A stretch of DNA of 64,000 nt from Fraxinus americana (Eukaryota > Streptophyta > Magnoliopsida > Lamiales > Oleaceae). Location of the stretch: NCBI GenBank assembly GCA_035079005.1, contig CM068706.1, positions 17,037,272 to 17,101,271 on the forward strand. The letters run 5' to 3'. Under the pieces are notes generated by a model. That model was not told the origin of the DNA, ran no database searches, and saw only the letters and a list, made by a program, of their open reading frames with translations. The position numbers and the translations under genes are program-made. Below are positions 1-13,300 of the stretch, in pieces; the stretch's first letter is position 1, and the number at the start of each line of letters is the position of its first letter.

Positions 1-290
1 ACATATGTAACAAGTTCATCATCATCCATTATGACAACTCAATCCAGTTCTTTTGAATAATGCTATCTAATATCGATGGTACTATAACACCAATTTATGT
101 GACCTTATATGGTAAGTTCAATTAAAGATAGAGTTATGTTATTCATTTAATTGTACATTTCATTTAATGACATTTATTGTCATCAATGATGCTAAATAAC
201 ATTACTCAATCCCTTGATCCCATATGGATGGGCCAACTTGGTCCATATTGAGAGTGAGTTGGGATGGCAAATTTCTGTTCTGCAATCTTA
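1..290. other. intergenic, nothing recognised
   Basis: AT-rich sequence without a convincing coding region, RNA gene or repeat. It ends at the TTA target site of the first MITE. Confidence 0.6.
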
Positions 291-483
291 GCCCCCGTTT
301 AGCCCCCATTAATTTATAATACATTTTTCTCAATCTTCTTTTTAATCATACACTCTCCAATAAAATAATATTACACATAAACCCAAAAAAAAAAATTCCT
401 TCGTTTTCAGCCATCCTCTCAAAAAAAAAAAAAAATACTATTCCAAAAATTATACCATCAAATAATGAGGGCCAAACGGGAGC
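291..483. mobile_element. Tourist-like MITE (PIF/Harbinger type), 193 bp
   Basis: The ends form an imperfect inverted repeat (GCCCCCGTTTAG at the left, CCAAACGGGAGC at the right) and both sides carry TTA, the three-base duplication typical of PIF/Harbinger elements. The interior is AT-rich and has no coding capacity. It belongs to the loose family of G(A/C)CC-TGTTTG-ended elements that recurs across the window. Confidence 0.7.
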
Positions 484-773
484 TTAATTTGACTAACCTT
501 GCTACACTTACATTCTCCTTTGCATTAACTTTTACACTCTTCTACGTGGAAAGATCTGCACTTGATTTTGAATACATCTATCACATCAGTGCACATATTT
601 CTTCCACATACTAGAGATGTCAAATCACGTTGTCAAGGACAATATACATACTGTTTCAAATCTCCCGCTCATTACCAATTTAATATTTCAATGCTAGCTA
701 TATTCTTGGTGTCCAAACATTGAATTTTTTTTATTTCGAGAAATGCTCACGTCATTTGTAATAAGATAGCTTA

Positions 774-957
774 AAATCTGTTTGAGCCCCAATTTTTTTT
801 TGTGTAAAATGCATTTTAAAATGGAAGATTGATTGATAATATGTGGTTAAAAAATAAGAAAAAAAATTAAATTTGCACGTAATATTAGTTTATTGAAAAA
901 TGTACTGTTGAAAAAAAGAGAATGTATTTTGGAAAAATGTGAGAATCAAACAAGGGC
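774..957. mobile_element. Tourist-like MITE, 184 bp
   Basis: Flanked by TTA at 771-773 and 958-960. The right end, CAAACAAGGGC, pairs imperfectly with the left end, CTGTTTGAGCCCC. The interior shares the GTGGTTAAAAAA and TTTATTGAAAAATGT blocks seen in the copies at 55.7 and 62.9 kb, so these three form one subfamily. Confidence 0.65.
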
Positions 958-1170
958 TTAGTCTCATACTCACTCTCAAACAACACTCAGACCAATAGAA
1001 ATTTCTCGGCTACAAATTATATCAAGGTTTTGGAACAACTGTCCCCAATAAATAAAACCCCATTAAGGGAGAAGATTTTCAAAAAGAATTTAGAGATGGA
1101 ATTGAGGAATTTATTATACAAACTAAAATCATGAGCGTTTCTACTTTTCTACTGCACATCACTTTACTTA

Positions 1171-1356
1171 GACCCTGTTTGGGAGGGATTAGATTTTTCT
1201 ACAGTAAATCAATTCTCATTTTCAACCACACATTCTTCAATAAAATAATATGTTCCATCACATCAATAATTTTTTCTTCTTTTTCAACCACACATTTCCC
1301 ATCATATCACTATTCAAAATCAATTATTCCCCCAAAAATCTCTCCCAAACAAGCTC
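1171..1356 (+). mobile_element. Tourist-like MITE, subfamily A copy 1
   Basis: A 186-bp element starting GACCCTGTTTGGGAGGGATT and ending CTCCCAAACAAGCTC, with TTA on both sides. It is about 90% identical by eye to the inverse complement of 10301-10487. It lies about 1.1 kb beyond the 3' end of the UROS coding region. The short open frame inside it is an accident of AT-rich repeat sequence, not a gene. Confidence 0.8.
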
Positions 1357-2426
1357 TTAAATAGTGGAGTAATAGTGACGGCATTTCATAAAATCATTCA
1401 TTTGAAAGCACATCTATTTAACAATCACAATAGGTAAACAGAATAATAGATTTCAAAGTAGGAGAGAGAGTTGAAGGTAAAAATTTTTGAAAGATAAATA
1501 TATCCAGAGTGCAACAGGTTTAATTCTCAGTTAAGATAGTTCTCCCAAAGCAACGAGTAATGACTACGTGCCTCGTAAGGCAAGTGACAGCGGCAAATCA
1601 AGACTATTGACTACTTGCCCAACTATTTGATGACTGAGATATGAATTTAGAATAAAAAGAAAAGTTAACCGAGTAACTTCATTATGCTCTGAAGCAAAGA
1701 ATAATAGGTCGAATATATTGCATTTAACAAGAGTCCAACATAAAAATGATATTTACATCCTACAGCAAGAAATACGCATTTACATTTCTGCAATACGTCT
1801 TCCTAAAAGCGTCATTGCTAAAGTAAGTTCTTCACTTACCTCTAAAACTTTGCCAGATATACACATGCTTATTCTGTAATGGCAAACAGCAAGGAGATCT
1901 TTCTTTCTGCTGTTTCTACCATCTTTAACTCGAGTTTCTAGATGTTTATTTATATAGGGAAATGAATGCTTGTAACTCTGCGCCCATCTAACCTGAAAAT
2001 TAAGCTCCTAATCAGCCTACTAGTGCCTGAAATAACAAATAGAGAAAAGGAAAGGTCTATGTTGAACCACCTCGTCTATTAAGCTTAAGGCATTAACCCA
2101 TTAAAGGGAGGAGATGCATTCATTTATTCATATTTAGTCTACACGTCCCCTTGCATGCTGGCCGGATTTATTTTTTATCTAAGGTCTAACACACGTACAA
2201 TTTTCACAAATGCAAGACATGGAGATTTCAAATTAATATTTGTGCATGATTTGATATTCTGTTGAACCACCACATCTAAAAGCTTTAAGGTGTTAGAGAA
2301 GAAATACATTTATTTATTTAAATTTAGTCTTCAATAGTAGGTATCCTTGTTCAGTAGAAAACAATTTACAATGACTAGTGTTTAGAAATTACCAGGCGAA
2401 ATTAGAAAGGCATCAGCTTACCAGCC
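1357..2426. other. 3' flank of UROS, with a low-copy repeat
   Basis: Contains the presumed 3' untranslated region of the minus-strand UROS gene. Two related blocks at about 2063-2135 and 2262-2335 (TTGAACCACC followed by AAGCTT(A)AGG) resemble the ends of the repeat at about 51.6-51.8 kb. No coding region was recognised. Confidence 0.5.
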
Positions 2427-5400
2427 CTAGACCTTCTGGACTAGCCCATGAACTTGCAAGGCTTCTAAAATGCTATCAACCCACCTGCAGAAAAAGGACA
2501 AACCCAAAGAAACTTAGAACATGATTGGTATGCACTGCTGGACATAACTGGATAACAATTGTTAACATTTTAACTACTACTTCTGCTTTCATACTGTAGT
2601 GTTGTGGAATCCAATTTTCCATGCCATTAGTGTTCACATTTATATACTGATGCATATGCATTTAAATAAAATCAACCCCCCTCCCTCGTTAATTTATGCT
2701 ATGGGCTAGTATTTCTTCTAACTTACAATTAAATAGTGAACTCTGACTATGTCAAACACATCTCAGAAAGTAAAGAGAAAACGAATAACAGCTGGTGCTA
2801 TTACCACTCCTATAGCACAGAGATATAAACAATTGCATCAGAAACAATTTCAAGGATATGTACAATTTCCCAAAAGTTTCCGGGAGAGTCGATTACCCTT
2901 CAAGGCCAGGATTTGTTGGGAAATACACATTCCGCAAGCCCAGATTTTTAGCTGCTAAGGCAGTTGTCTCACCAATACATGCAACAGAATTGCTCCACTT
3001 TAGTGATTTTGGGATAAGACTTACCCAAGCACTGTAAAGGAAGATATGCAAGCAACTGGTAAATGATAAGGAATAAAAAGGTCAAGGCAAGGTAAACAAA
3101 ATTCATGGAATTGTAATAAAGAAAATTGTTCTAGAGAAATGCATTCAATGGTAATAAGTCCAAAAGTTGTAAACTGTAATAAACACACCCACTGTTACGC
3201 ACAAGATCCTGTAAGTGAATTAGCAAGAAAAGACAGTAAATATTGCTGGAAGGAGTGGTGGGCTCACAAAAACAGTCGCAACACTGCTCAAAAGAGAAAA
3301 AAAAAAATTGGAGAGTACACATATTTCATATTTTCTAATTACTTATGTTGTAAACAACCATGAACTTCCTAATTTAGGAGTAGTAGGAGCACTCTAGATC
3401 CAATGCATTTAATATGTGAATGCAAATACCTATGTGAGTTTTGGTATACAATGCATCCAAAATAAAAATAAAAATAAAAAATTGAATAATAAGAAACATT
3501 AAAGAAATCCAAGTCAGTCAGTTCATCTTCAAGGTTCGAATTCAACTCAGAAAATTTGTATTCCCCTTCACCGGGCCAGGATCAAATGTTTAGACTAATA
3601 TTCAACAAAAATAACATGAAACTAGAACAGAAAGTATACCGAATTGCAGAAGGTGATGCTACAGCAACAACAGGAGCAGAAAGTGCCTGTTCAAGAACCC
3701 TTTGGTCCACATGACTGACAGGTGTCTACAGGAAATCGATGTGATCAGAGGCCACCAAATTAGGTCAATAATATAAATAAACAGATATAAAATCTTGTAA
3801 GGATAAAGCTAATGCTGTGTCGGGATCTTATGAAAGAGGTGGAAAGCACATTACAGTTGTGGGAAACAAGGGCGTAAAACTCTGAAGTTTGTACTTTCAA
3901 GAACTTAACTATAGTAAGGTCTATAACAAAATATTCAAACGTGTGTGTAATCCTCCACAAAAAATAGTACCAAGCTAAGCATTTGTTGTTGATCATTAAT
4001 TAGTGACATCTAAACTCTTAGAGTTGATTCCTGTACATCTATTGTTAAATTTTCGTGTTGTTGCATATATGCAGGCAGTGTGATTTTTCAAGATACAGGT
4101 ATGATGAGACATTAAAACATTGACAAAAATGACAGGAGTATAATACCGTTGTGTACGTATTAAGCCTAGTAACCTCGAATCCACGCTTAGCAAGGCCTTC
4201 CTCTGAAGCAGACAAGTTCAAATACCAAGTGAAAATTAGTTCACATTTCATTTTTCTGACATAATAATTGCAAAAAATATTACAAGTTTGGACTTGTAGG
4301 ATGCAACAAAAAAATTCATTAGATGCGCGAAACCTAGTGATATATAACATGAATAGACCAGTTAGCACGAGAGGAAACAGTAATGCAAAGCACAACGTAC
4401 ATGTTTCATCATCTAAATATCCAACGGGGTCTCCTGCTTATCATTGTCTAATTCATCTGGCTTTAGCATCCTAAGATAAATTATTACCCCCTTCATCCCA
4501 ATATTTTCGTGCTATTTTGTTATTAAAAATTTAATCTAGCAAAATGTAAATTCTGAAATGCTATACAACTATATATCTACATATAAAAAAATACTATAAA
4601 TTTCAGAACTACAATATTTTCTATATTTGATAGATCGATATTTCGTTAAAATGGGCAATATAACTAAATTGCATAAGTTGGTTGATCATTACGGTGAATA
4701 ATAAATTTTCATTACTCATAATTGAAACATAATAAATGAATTAGAGGATAGTGGAAGATTACAATTTTAGAACATAATTATGATTTTATACATCTTCACA
4801 GCTAAAAGCAGTATATAAATAAGGAAAAATAAAAAGAAATAACAAAATTCTATTAATCATCTTTTCATGAAAATGTGGAGTGGAAACGCAGAAACAGCAA
4901 CAACATTTGATTATGACCGTTTACGAGTTCATGCAAATGTCACAGACTATATTTGCATGGACTATGAAAGCACTTATTCACCAACCCACTCTGAGTATCC
5001 TCATCATGATACACTGTTGGTGCTCTCTCCATGGAACATTTCACCCATGTTTTTTGGAGATGTCCCAATTTACTAAACCCACTTTCATGAATTGATATAT
5101 TGCCATAATCTTTGACTTCTTTTTCTTAATCACTGCTGCCTCTAGAACTGAGTCATCAGATTATGCTCCATGAAAGAATCTAATATGGATTTTTCCCAGT
5201 ATGTCTCGACCAACCACATAATCTTTTCAAGCAAGTCAACATCAGATTATAAAATATCAATATAAGCTAGATATTTTTCTCAGCCTCTCAGGATTATCCT
5301 CGGGATGACACAACTTCTAAGTTTTACCTTTGATTTGTCTATTTTTGGTCACGACAGTCCTGGCCTAAAGGGAACTTCCTTCACGTCGAGAGATATTGTG

Positions 5401-8400
5401 CTCAAATGCATTAGGGGGAAGAGGTAAAAAAAAAAAAAAAATGTTAAAAACCAGGCATATAGTAGCACATACCAATCTCACCACTAGCTTTTGATGAAGC
5501 AGGATATAAGACAGTGCACCTTCTATTCTCTTGCTTTGGAAGCTCTGAAGCAAGAACCTTACCAGTTGCTGAAAGTTAAAATGGAGTTATTTTTATTCCA
5601 GCTGTCAATTGTGTGGCCTTTGAGGCGCAACTGAGGTACACAAAAATGTTGCAACAATATGAAAATGCACAGAGACGTGATGAATGCATATAGACATGTA
5701 CAAAGTTCAGACCTTTAATAGTGTTTTATAGGGCTAAAATAACATTGAAACTAGCATATGAACCTTTAGATGGTGCAAAGGAAACATCGAGATATTGCTT
5801 TGAGGACCGCGAAACTTCAGTAAATACACTTGCTGTACCAGCTCCCACCACTCCAACCTTAACTTTTGGAGATCCAGCAGCTCTATGGATCAAAAGTTAA
5901 CATAAGTGGATAGGTGAAACCAGTGATATGTCAAAATAACTGATGAGAAATAAAAATGATAAAATTTGTTCTTCTAGGAACTAAAGTTTATATTTAGTAT
6001 CACAACAACATTTCACAAGACTGATCTCTAATTAGATTTGCATTATTTTTGATTAGTTGCCTTTGGATAATTGTTTGTCATACTTCTCACTCATATTTCC
6101 AAAAACATAATGGAAGATTTTGAAACCGAAAAATATGCAAACAGAATATCTCCACAGGAAGTACAGGAATAATTCAATATTACAACATGCAGTACAAGAG
6201 AAAGCTTACTTCCAAGCATCAAGAAAAACCAGACCAGCTTCAGGTGAAGTTATGACAATCCAGTCAAATGCAGTGTCTGCAGCAATAGATAAACAGTAAG
6301 CAAGAAAAAATATTAATGCGTGTCCGCTATTTGAATTTAAATGGAAGTAACTATCATAAAACAAGTGTTTGTGGATGGGGGTAGAGAGAGTTTTTGACTT
6401 TTGAAGTAGCAGAGCCAGGAACTAAGTTAAGTGGTGGCAGAAATTAACTAAAGAAATTTTTGTCAAACAAAGCAAACAGTTTTCCAAAATATGATTTTAA
6501 GCAAAAAACAGTGGGGGCCACTGCCCCACCCCCTCCGCTAATATTTGCATAAAGAAATTTAATCCATGTGAACTTTCGACCCTGTGATTGGATAACCTTG
6601 TTACCTTGTGCCTCACATCCAAAAAAGGAGTTTGTTCTCTCTTCTCAAATCTGACATGGGTCCAAGATATTGACTATTTAAGGTCAATGAGGAATCAAGT
6701 TTGGCAACATCAACATTGGCATATTACGCGCACCCGTATGAACCATCTTTAAAGATGCGAGATAATAAAATAATGGTTCAAAACACAATAGGGATCACAG
6801 ACAAACAGAATGAGGCAAAAGATCAAATAAAACCTTCATTATAAAAATAAAAAAACCAGTTGTCTCTGAAATGAACAGAATGTGAACAATAGCATCAAGA
6901 TAATCTGAAACAAATTAAACAATCTATTATAACCATCAAGCTAACCCATCAGAAACTTACCACTCAATACAGAAGGAAGTCTATCATAATCAGGCAACTG
7001 CTTGTGCTGAATGAGAGGAAGCTCGAGACAGTCAATTCCATGTTTTGCCTGTATTAAAGAAGACTAAGTTGTCACATAAGGTTATGTTTAACAATGCAAC
7101 AATATTAGGCAATCATGGGGAGGTAATACACACCAAGAAGTAGCTTGTCAGTATCAGTTGTCATTTGTATTAGCCTCTAGAGAGTAAAGTAGTATCATCA
7201 TAGGATTAACCATGTGAATAGATCATGAATCATAATAATAAATAAATAAATAATAAAGAAGACATGTGGAGCCACTACTAAAGCCCAAGACATGATCTTT
7301 GTTGCTCAAATCACTGTAAGATATCGAACATGCATGTTAAAAAAGAATGGGCAAATTACTTTTCAAATCAATTTCCTTGAAGATTGCAGGTTAAAAGTTT
7401 GATGAGTCACGAAGTGTTAAACTCATACACCTTTAATGATTGTCTTGCATTCCCTGGGGACCATGACAAAATCTGGCCAGCTTCACCATTTATTCGGATC
7501 TTTCTGTAGAAACAAAATCAAATACTATGCATACCAAGCACAACTCCACTTATAAGCCCGTAGCCAATCACTTCATATACAATGTATCCTATCCTCTAGC
7601 TAACATTATTCTTGGTGCAACAGACAGCCCAATGACTATCAAAAACCAATCTATAACTTCCAATGCACAGATAGTATCCTCAAAATCCACTTTGAAAGCA
7701 TTGTAAGCTTCAGGCCTCATACGGTTGTCCAGAAGCAAAGCAAATGAACTAAGGTTGTGTTTGATAGGGTGGAAATTCCATGAAATGGAATTGGTTTTCC
7801 ATTTTCTAACTTTTTAGGTGTTTGATAGGGTTAATTTTCTTGGCAAAACTTTTTCCCACCTCCCCCCACACGTGCACATTTTCAAGGCTTCCGTGGAAAA
7901 CTTTTCCCTCCTAAGTGGTGGGAAAAGGTTTTCAAGTTTCTGATTTTTTTTTTTCCTTTTTTTTTTTTTTTTTGGCAATGGAAACAAATTTTTTCACCAA
8001 TTGTAAAAAAAAAAATTCCTTTAATGGACAATTTCCATAAAAAACAAAGTCAAACGAACACCAAAAGATCCAAAATTTAAATATTTTCCACGTGAAAAAT
8101 TATACAAATCAAATACAATTAATTACAATTCCCAGTAAAACAATTTCGAGGCAATTCAATTCCCTAGAATTCATTTTCTTTCCACTCATTTTTACATTTG
8201 CAATCAAACGGACCCTAATAGATATCCGTTATTTATAGGCTATTTCTACTGTACTTCATGTCTCAGAGTAGATGTTAGAACAAACATGATGCTGGCACCA
8301 TTTCTGAAGCTTTAACCAATGGATGACCGTCATAGAACACTTTACAAACACCCAGCACTTATTCTAACCCGAATGCCTGCGGGGAAACCATCATTTCACT

Positions 8401-9978
8401 TCTACCTGAATGCATGACCTGCTTGATTAGGCTACCAGCTTCACTATTTTCTGGTGCTCTTCTATTTACCGTAATTGATATCTGTGGTAGTGACATATTA
8501 CGCTCACATATGGACTTATAAGCCATTGCCCAATTTATCATTTCTTATTCTGCACCAGTGATTTTTGTTCTAAATAATGCCATCTTCAGTTTACTTCCAG
8601 TCTGATTCTTGGGAACTTTGACAGACTCACAAATGACTAGCATGTGATCATAATAGTTAAGGATACAAGCAGGTCCATCCTCGTGAATGAAACTCCTGCT
8701 ACTATAGTATCTAGGATGGGTTAGAGGCAAGCAACTTTATCAAAAGGGAGATGATCTAAGAATTAAAAAAAAGGGGTCTAAATGAGGCTCCAACGTTTAG
8801 AAATTTGTTTCATTGTCTTGAACCAGCTGATCCTGGCTGTAACTGAGCACACTTGCAATCTATAGAAGGCTTATTCATTTCATTCTTCTAACCATCCAAA
8901 TAATGTTTTCCAAAAAGCAATTCATTTTTGAAATGAAAAAATTTAGGCACTATATGGAGTACGGATACAATTATGAGAAAGCTGAGGAAAGATATTTGGA
9001 AGGGAGGCATCGAGTTAATGTTGCCATGGTATGAGTAAAAATATAGAAAGCCTGATCCGCATTTATGATGAGAACAAATATAAACACTCATTTTCATGTT
9101 CTTATCTTCTTCCTCTCTTTGTTTTCCTTCTTCCGTGTCGTCTATACACACACAAACTCATAAGTAGACTCCACAAATCAATTTATTGCATTTACTGCCC
9201 TCTGAAATACATCTGCAGTCGCAGTGACAGACAAGACTTAATTGTAAGAACTGGAAATTTTCTACTTTTAAATCAGAATGGCAATTTTCACTCTCACTTC
9301 TTGGTTTCTTTCCAGAAAATTTCCTCTTATATCTAAATGGATATGTACTATACTATGATACACACTCATCTAAACAAAGTGTATAAATTTACATTTATTA
9401 CTATATTTAATTCCTATATCTTAAATCATTTCCGTGTTTATCATCGCTCATCAGTCTTCACTCTAGCTTTCCAACAACTCGCTTTTCTACTCTCTTTCCT
9501 TTTACTAGACGGAAAGGCCACATTCATTTCAGCATTTGATCAAACACATAATGCCGAGTTTCCATTATACATAAATAAACTACTGACAAAAACTCATACT
9601 CAAGGCATTACCACAATAACACGAGGGAAAAAAAAAAAATACTTTCCCACACCAAAACCAGGCATTACCTGCCACATGAGCTTATAACTCTCAATAAAAA
9701 TTGAAACTTTCAAAACCAAAAAGAACGCGTTCAGAATGTATACTCACAAAAAAATAAAAATGTACCAGAGAATCAATGAGCTTGCCGTTTTTGCCACGTT
9801 CTCTGGTGACAACAACGTTAGGATTCGAACCCGTAGCCAAAGCAGTGGAACACAAAGCAGAAGCTTGAATTCTTGTAGCGATTTTCCTGGGTTGAATTTG
9901 CAGAGAAGACGAAAGAGACGAGCAAATAACCGCAGGAAGTAGAACTGGAGATAGAGTAGAGGGAGAAAGTGTAGACAT
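2427..9978 (-). CDS. UROS: uroporphyrinogen-III synthase, chloroplastic
   Basis: Cyclises hydroxymethylbilane to uroporphyrinogen III, the branch point to haem, chlorophyll and sirohaem, in the plastid stroma. Nine exons (transcription order): 9766-9978, 6961-7048, 6210-6276, 5764-5882, 5473-5568, 4147-4202, 3640-3725, 2897-3031, 2427-2484. All introns are GT-AG, phases agree, and the sum is 918 nt (305 residues plus stop), normal for the plant enzyme. Residues 1-52 are Ser-rich, like a transit peptide. The HemD fold starts at PNVVVTRERGKNGKLI (53-68). Later conserved blocks are LELPLIQH, ITSPEAG, VGAGTA, PSKATGKVLASELP, YPAS, AKRGFEV-RLNTYTT, ASPSAIR and ACIGETT. Intron 1 is 2.7 kb and contains a MITE. 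The start at 9978 is the first ATG giving a transit peptide. No defect was seen. Confidence 0.93.
7753..8215. mobile_element. Harbinger-like MITE in UROS intron 1, 463 bp
   Basis: Ends are GGTTGTGTTTGATAGGG and, inverted, GGGTCCGTTTGATTG. TAA flanks both sides (7750-7752 and 8216-8218). The interior is rich in GGAAA/TTTCC and poly-T tracts and does not encode protein. It lies wholly within the 2.7-kb first intron and leaves the splice sites untouched. Confidence 0.72.
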
Positions 9979-10300
9979 GGGTACGTGTTGGTATTAGGAT
10001 TGCTTACAGATCCAGCTGTTGCAAATTTGCCTTTTCTCCTCCTCCCCCACTTAACCTTAAATTAATCCCTAAATTCAATATATTTATAAACGGAAGCTAC
10101 TGGAATTCCACGTATGCCTCCACACCGAACAATGATGGCGTTTTTCTTTGCTTTATCAATGGAGAAAGAAATTCGTTGCAGGGATTTGAATCTGAAGGGG
10201 TAATCATTTGGTATAATGTGAACCCCAAGAGGACGACCTAATTTGTTGTGCCCCATTATGAAGCACAAATGGCTCCGATCCTTCCCTTCTTTTTTATCAA
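9979..10300 (-). promoter_or_regulatory. 5' untranslated region and proximal promoter of UROS
   Basis: About 320 bp between the UROS ATG and the MITE at 10301. Any promoter core must lie here or beyond the MITE. I could not place a TATA box with confidence. The short minus-strand open frame within it (about 10062-10268) has no recognisable family. Confidence 0.4.
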
Positions 10301-10487
10301 GAGTGTGTTTGGTAGGGATTTTTGGAGGAAGAATTGATTTTTGAATAGTGATATGATGGGAAATGTGTGGTTGAAAAAGAAGGAAAAATGATTGATGTGA
10401 TGGAAAATATTATTTTATTGAAGAATGTGTGGTTGAAAATGAGAATTGATTTACTGTAGAAAATTAGAATCTGTACCAAACAGGCTC
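10301..10487 (-). mobile_element. Tourist-like MITE, subfamily A copy 2
   Basis: Inverse-complement copy of 1171-1356 with the same blocks (CAACCACACATTCTTCAATA, TCCCATCATATCACTATTC). Ends are GAGCCTGTTTGGTA and GAGTGTGTTTGGTAGGGATT. The flanks are CAA and TAA, consistent with a once-identical TAA duplication. It sits about 320 bp upstream of the UROS start codon. Confidence 0.78.
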
Positions 10488-11008
10488 TAAAAGTTGGTTA
10501 TTTTTATTTATAGTAAAAAGCTACTCTTAAGTGTGTATAAATAATTTAAGATATAAATAGATATTAATGCATGAATAGTATATTTAGATTTTTTTTATTC
10601 ATAATGTTTATATATATGAGTAATATTTAGAATTAAATGTATCAATGATCACTGTACTTTTTACAATTTTTATCATTGACTTTAAACCTTGAAACGTGTT
10701 TGACTAGCGTTGAACTTGAATGAACTATGACCATCCATCACACCGTCATCAACAGTTACAAAATAGACCGAACGAGGGATGTGAATAATGAATGAATTAC
10801 ATGGAACCTTTGACAATTATATTTCACCGTGACACAGATTTACTGCTTAGTCAGAAACTTGCTAAAAAGTATAATGATCAATGAAAAATATTGTGAAAAG
10901 TACAACAGTCAATGAGATATTTAACACCATAAATTTACTTTCTTATATTTCATCTTATGCTTTCAGGTTACTTTAATTAAAAAAGATATTAGTAACTTAT
11001 ATACAAAT
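10488..11008. other. intergenic, AT-rich, nothing recognised
   Basis: No coding region, RNA gene or element boundary could be supported. Confidence 0.5.
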
Positions 11009-11011
11009 TAT

Positions 11012-11174
11012 GCCCTTGTTTTTCTTTCATTCTTTTAATTTCTTTTCTACATACTCATTTTTAACTACATATTCACACAATAAAATATTATACACGTAAC
11101 TATACGTCCTCCAAACATTCACTATTTAGAAAAACTTTATTTTTTCAAAGAAAAAATGGCCTACAAACAGGGAC
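11012..11174. mobile_element. Tourist-like MITE, 163 bp
   Basis: Starts GCCCTTGTTTTTC and ends ACAAACAGGGAC, with TAT on both sides (11009-11011 and 11175-11177). The interior has the CACACAATAAAATATTA block shared with the other copies. The TAT duplication is a one-base variant of the usual TTA/TAA. Confidence 0.6.
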
Positions 11175-12169
11175 TATATTTATTTATAGGTATTTTTATC
11201 TTTATTTTGAAGCACTTGATTAAATAAATAACAATAATTTCATTTTTACTTTGAAATAATCAATGTCATTATTTTTTTCTTTTTTCAAATTTTTGTGTTT
11301 TAACAAATCAAATCGAGATTATTAATCCATTCAACTCTAATCAAGATTCTTAATTCAAGTTTATCATGTGGATTATTCTAAATGGACATGACCACATGTG
11401 TCCTGTCCGTTACATACCACCAGCCAATAGGGGGCACCACGTACGTCCCCTAGACGGACATGGCTAACATGGCCATGTCCGTGTATCAAAACTCTTATCG
11501 TGGTGCACTTCAAGAATTGAATTTGTCAAGATTCTTATGATTTGTTAATTATTTTACATCAATATGTTATCAATATCTCCTTTAATAAAAATAACTCAAA
11601 TGCATAAAATAAATTACAAGAGAATAAAAGTATTAGGTCAATATCTCGTTATAAACCGTATTTTCCACAATATTTGTTTCGCTAGCTACTGAACTTTTGT
11701 GATATAGCGATGACTAACGTTAAATGTGCGACATGTAAATATTCAATCATCTTCAACATCAATACCGTCTATTTTTCACAGTTTATGATCGAGCGACAAA
11801 TAATCTAATGATATGATAAGTACATTGATTAGTTAGAGACCATCAATAATAAGCACGTGTTTATAATCATTAAAATGAAGGTTTTTGGAAAAATTGAGTT
11901 TTGGAATGGCGATTTTCTAAAAAATGTGTGGTTAAAGAAAAAAAACTGAATTACGTGCATAATATTTTATCGTGGGAATATATAGATGAAATGAGTTATA
12001 TATATCTTGTTTTAACAATTGTCAAGAGCTTAAATACTATTAAAAATATAGTGATCATTTGTACACTTAACCCACCAAACTTGGAAAAATGCAACACGTA
12101 CAAGGCCGAGTAGCACGGTTCCCAATCTCAACATTACTCGCTCGTTAAAGATGAGTAAAAGTATTCAGA
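11175..12169. other. intergenic, with a palindromic segment
   Basis: AT-rich DNA containing at about 11379-11494 a GGACATG/CATGTCC-rich segment. Its right part (about 11455-11482) is a near-perfect hairpin, GGACATGGC ... GCCATGTCC. No coding region was recognised. Confidence 0.45.
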
Positions 12170-13300
12170 GCTTGTTTGGGAGGGATTAAAATTAGATTAA
12201 AATTGAAAATATAACCGTTAGAGTTGACTTCAACAATTTAGTCAAAGCTTTTTTTCTCTAGTTTGAACTGTAGATAAAGAATAATAATAATTATTCACAC
12301 TTGTTCATTTTTGTTATAGATTTCAATGTGCTTGAGCCCCATTCTTAAGCAGAATAAATTTTGCAATAATAATTTAATTGATAATGTGTAATTATAAAGT
12401 AGAAGAAATTTTGAATTTACATGTTAAATTATTTCATTGAAAGAATCTGTATTTAAAAATGAATTTTAGAAAAAATGAGGATCCATTTGATTTGTGTTTT
12501 AGTTTTCAGTTTTGAATTTTTAGTTCACTTTCTATCTTCTGTTTTGAGGGTCTGTTTTAAGATTTTTAAAAACGCATTTGATTTGTCATTTTAAAAACTT
12601 ATTTCTCAAACAAGAAAACAATACAACACACATTTGGTTTGAAATTTTGAAAATTTGTTTTATTACATTTTATTCAGTAAAAAATAACAATTTCGTGTTA
12701 ATATATTTTCAAGTATTATATAAATTTTAAAGTTAGTGAATCTTATAATATTTTTTTCACTAAAAACTTAAAATTATAAATTATAAATTAATTTCAAAAT
12801 TTCGGAAATAAAAATAAAAATTAATTCTTGGACTTAAAACATTTTTGTTTGTGTTCGTTTAAATATTTTTTTATAAACTTTTGTGTAAATAATTATTAAG
12901 AGCTAGAACTATTTTTATTTTTTCAAATTTTTTATAATTTTAATTTTTTAGAATTTAATTTTTTAGAATTTATCAATTTTATTTTTGAATTTTAATAATT
13001 TTATAATTTTATTTGCTAGAATTTTATAATTTTATTTTTTCAAATTTTATTTTAAGAAATGTTATTTAAATGTATGTTTTCCTTGTTTTGAGTGTTTTCA
13101 AAATTTTCACTAAAAATACTCACAACGTCAAAAATGCGTTTTGAATTTTATGTTATAAATTTATTCTTATTTTTGAAAATATATTTTCTAAAATGACAAA
13201 CAAAACAAGTTTTTAGTGTTTTGCAAAATTGAAAATTAAAAACGATTTGAAAATATCAAACTAAATTTGCCCTGAACTTTTATGTAATGGGTCTCAAACA
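12170..13300. repeat. decayed MITE material
   Basis: Three overlapping remnants. At 12172 GAGCTTGTTTGGGAGGGATTA is the left end of a Tourist-like element whose right end is missing. At about 12333-12478 is a relic of the GAGCCCCATT subfamily. At about 12478-13276 is an A/T homopolymer-rich element whose left end, ATCCATTTGATTTGTGTTTT, is weakly mirrored at the right. No coding sequence. Confidence 0.45.

Noticed and set aside
6390..6545. Possible hAT-like element in UROS intron 2 (AGCAGAGCCAGGAAC ... CCCCCTCCGCT)
   Set aside because: The ends resemble GGAGCC-type hAT termini, but no eight-base duplication could be found, so boundaries are unsupported.
9031..9687. Plus-strand frames of 101 and 116 codons opposite UROS
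   Set aside because: They lie within UROS intron 1 on the other strand, have biased AT-rich composition and no recognisable domain.
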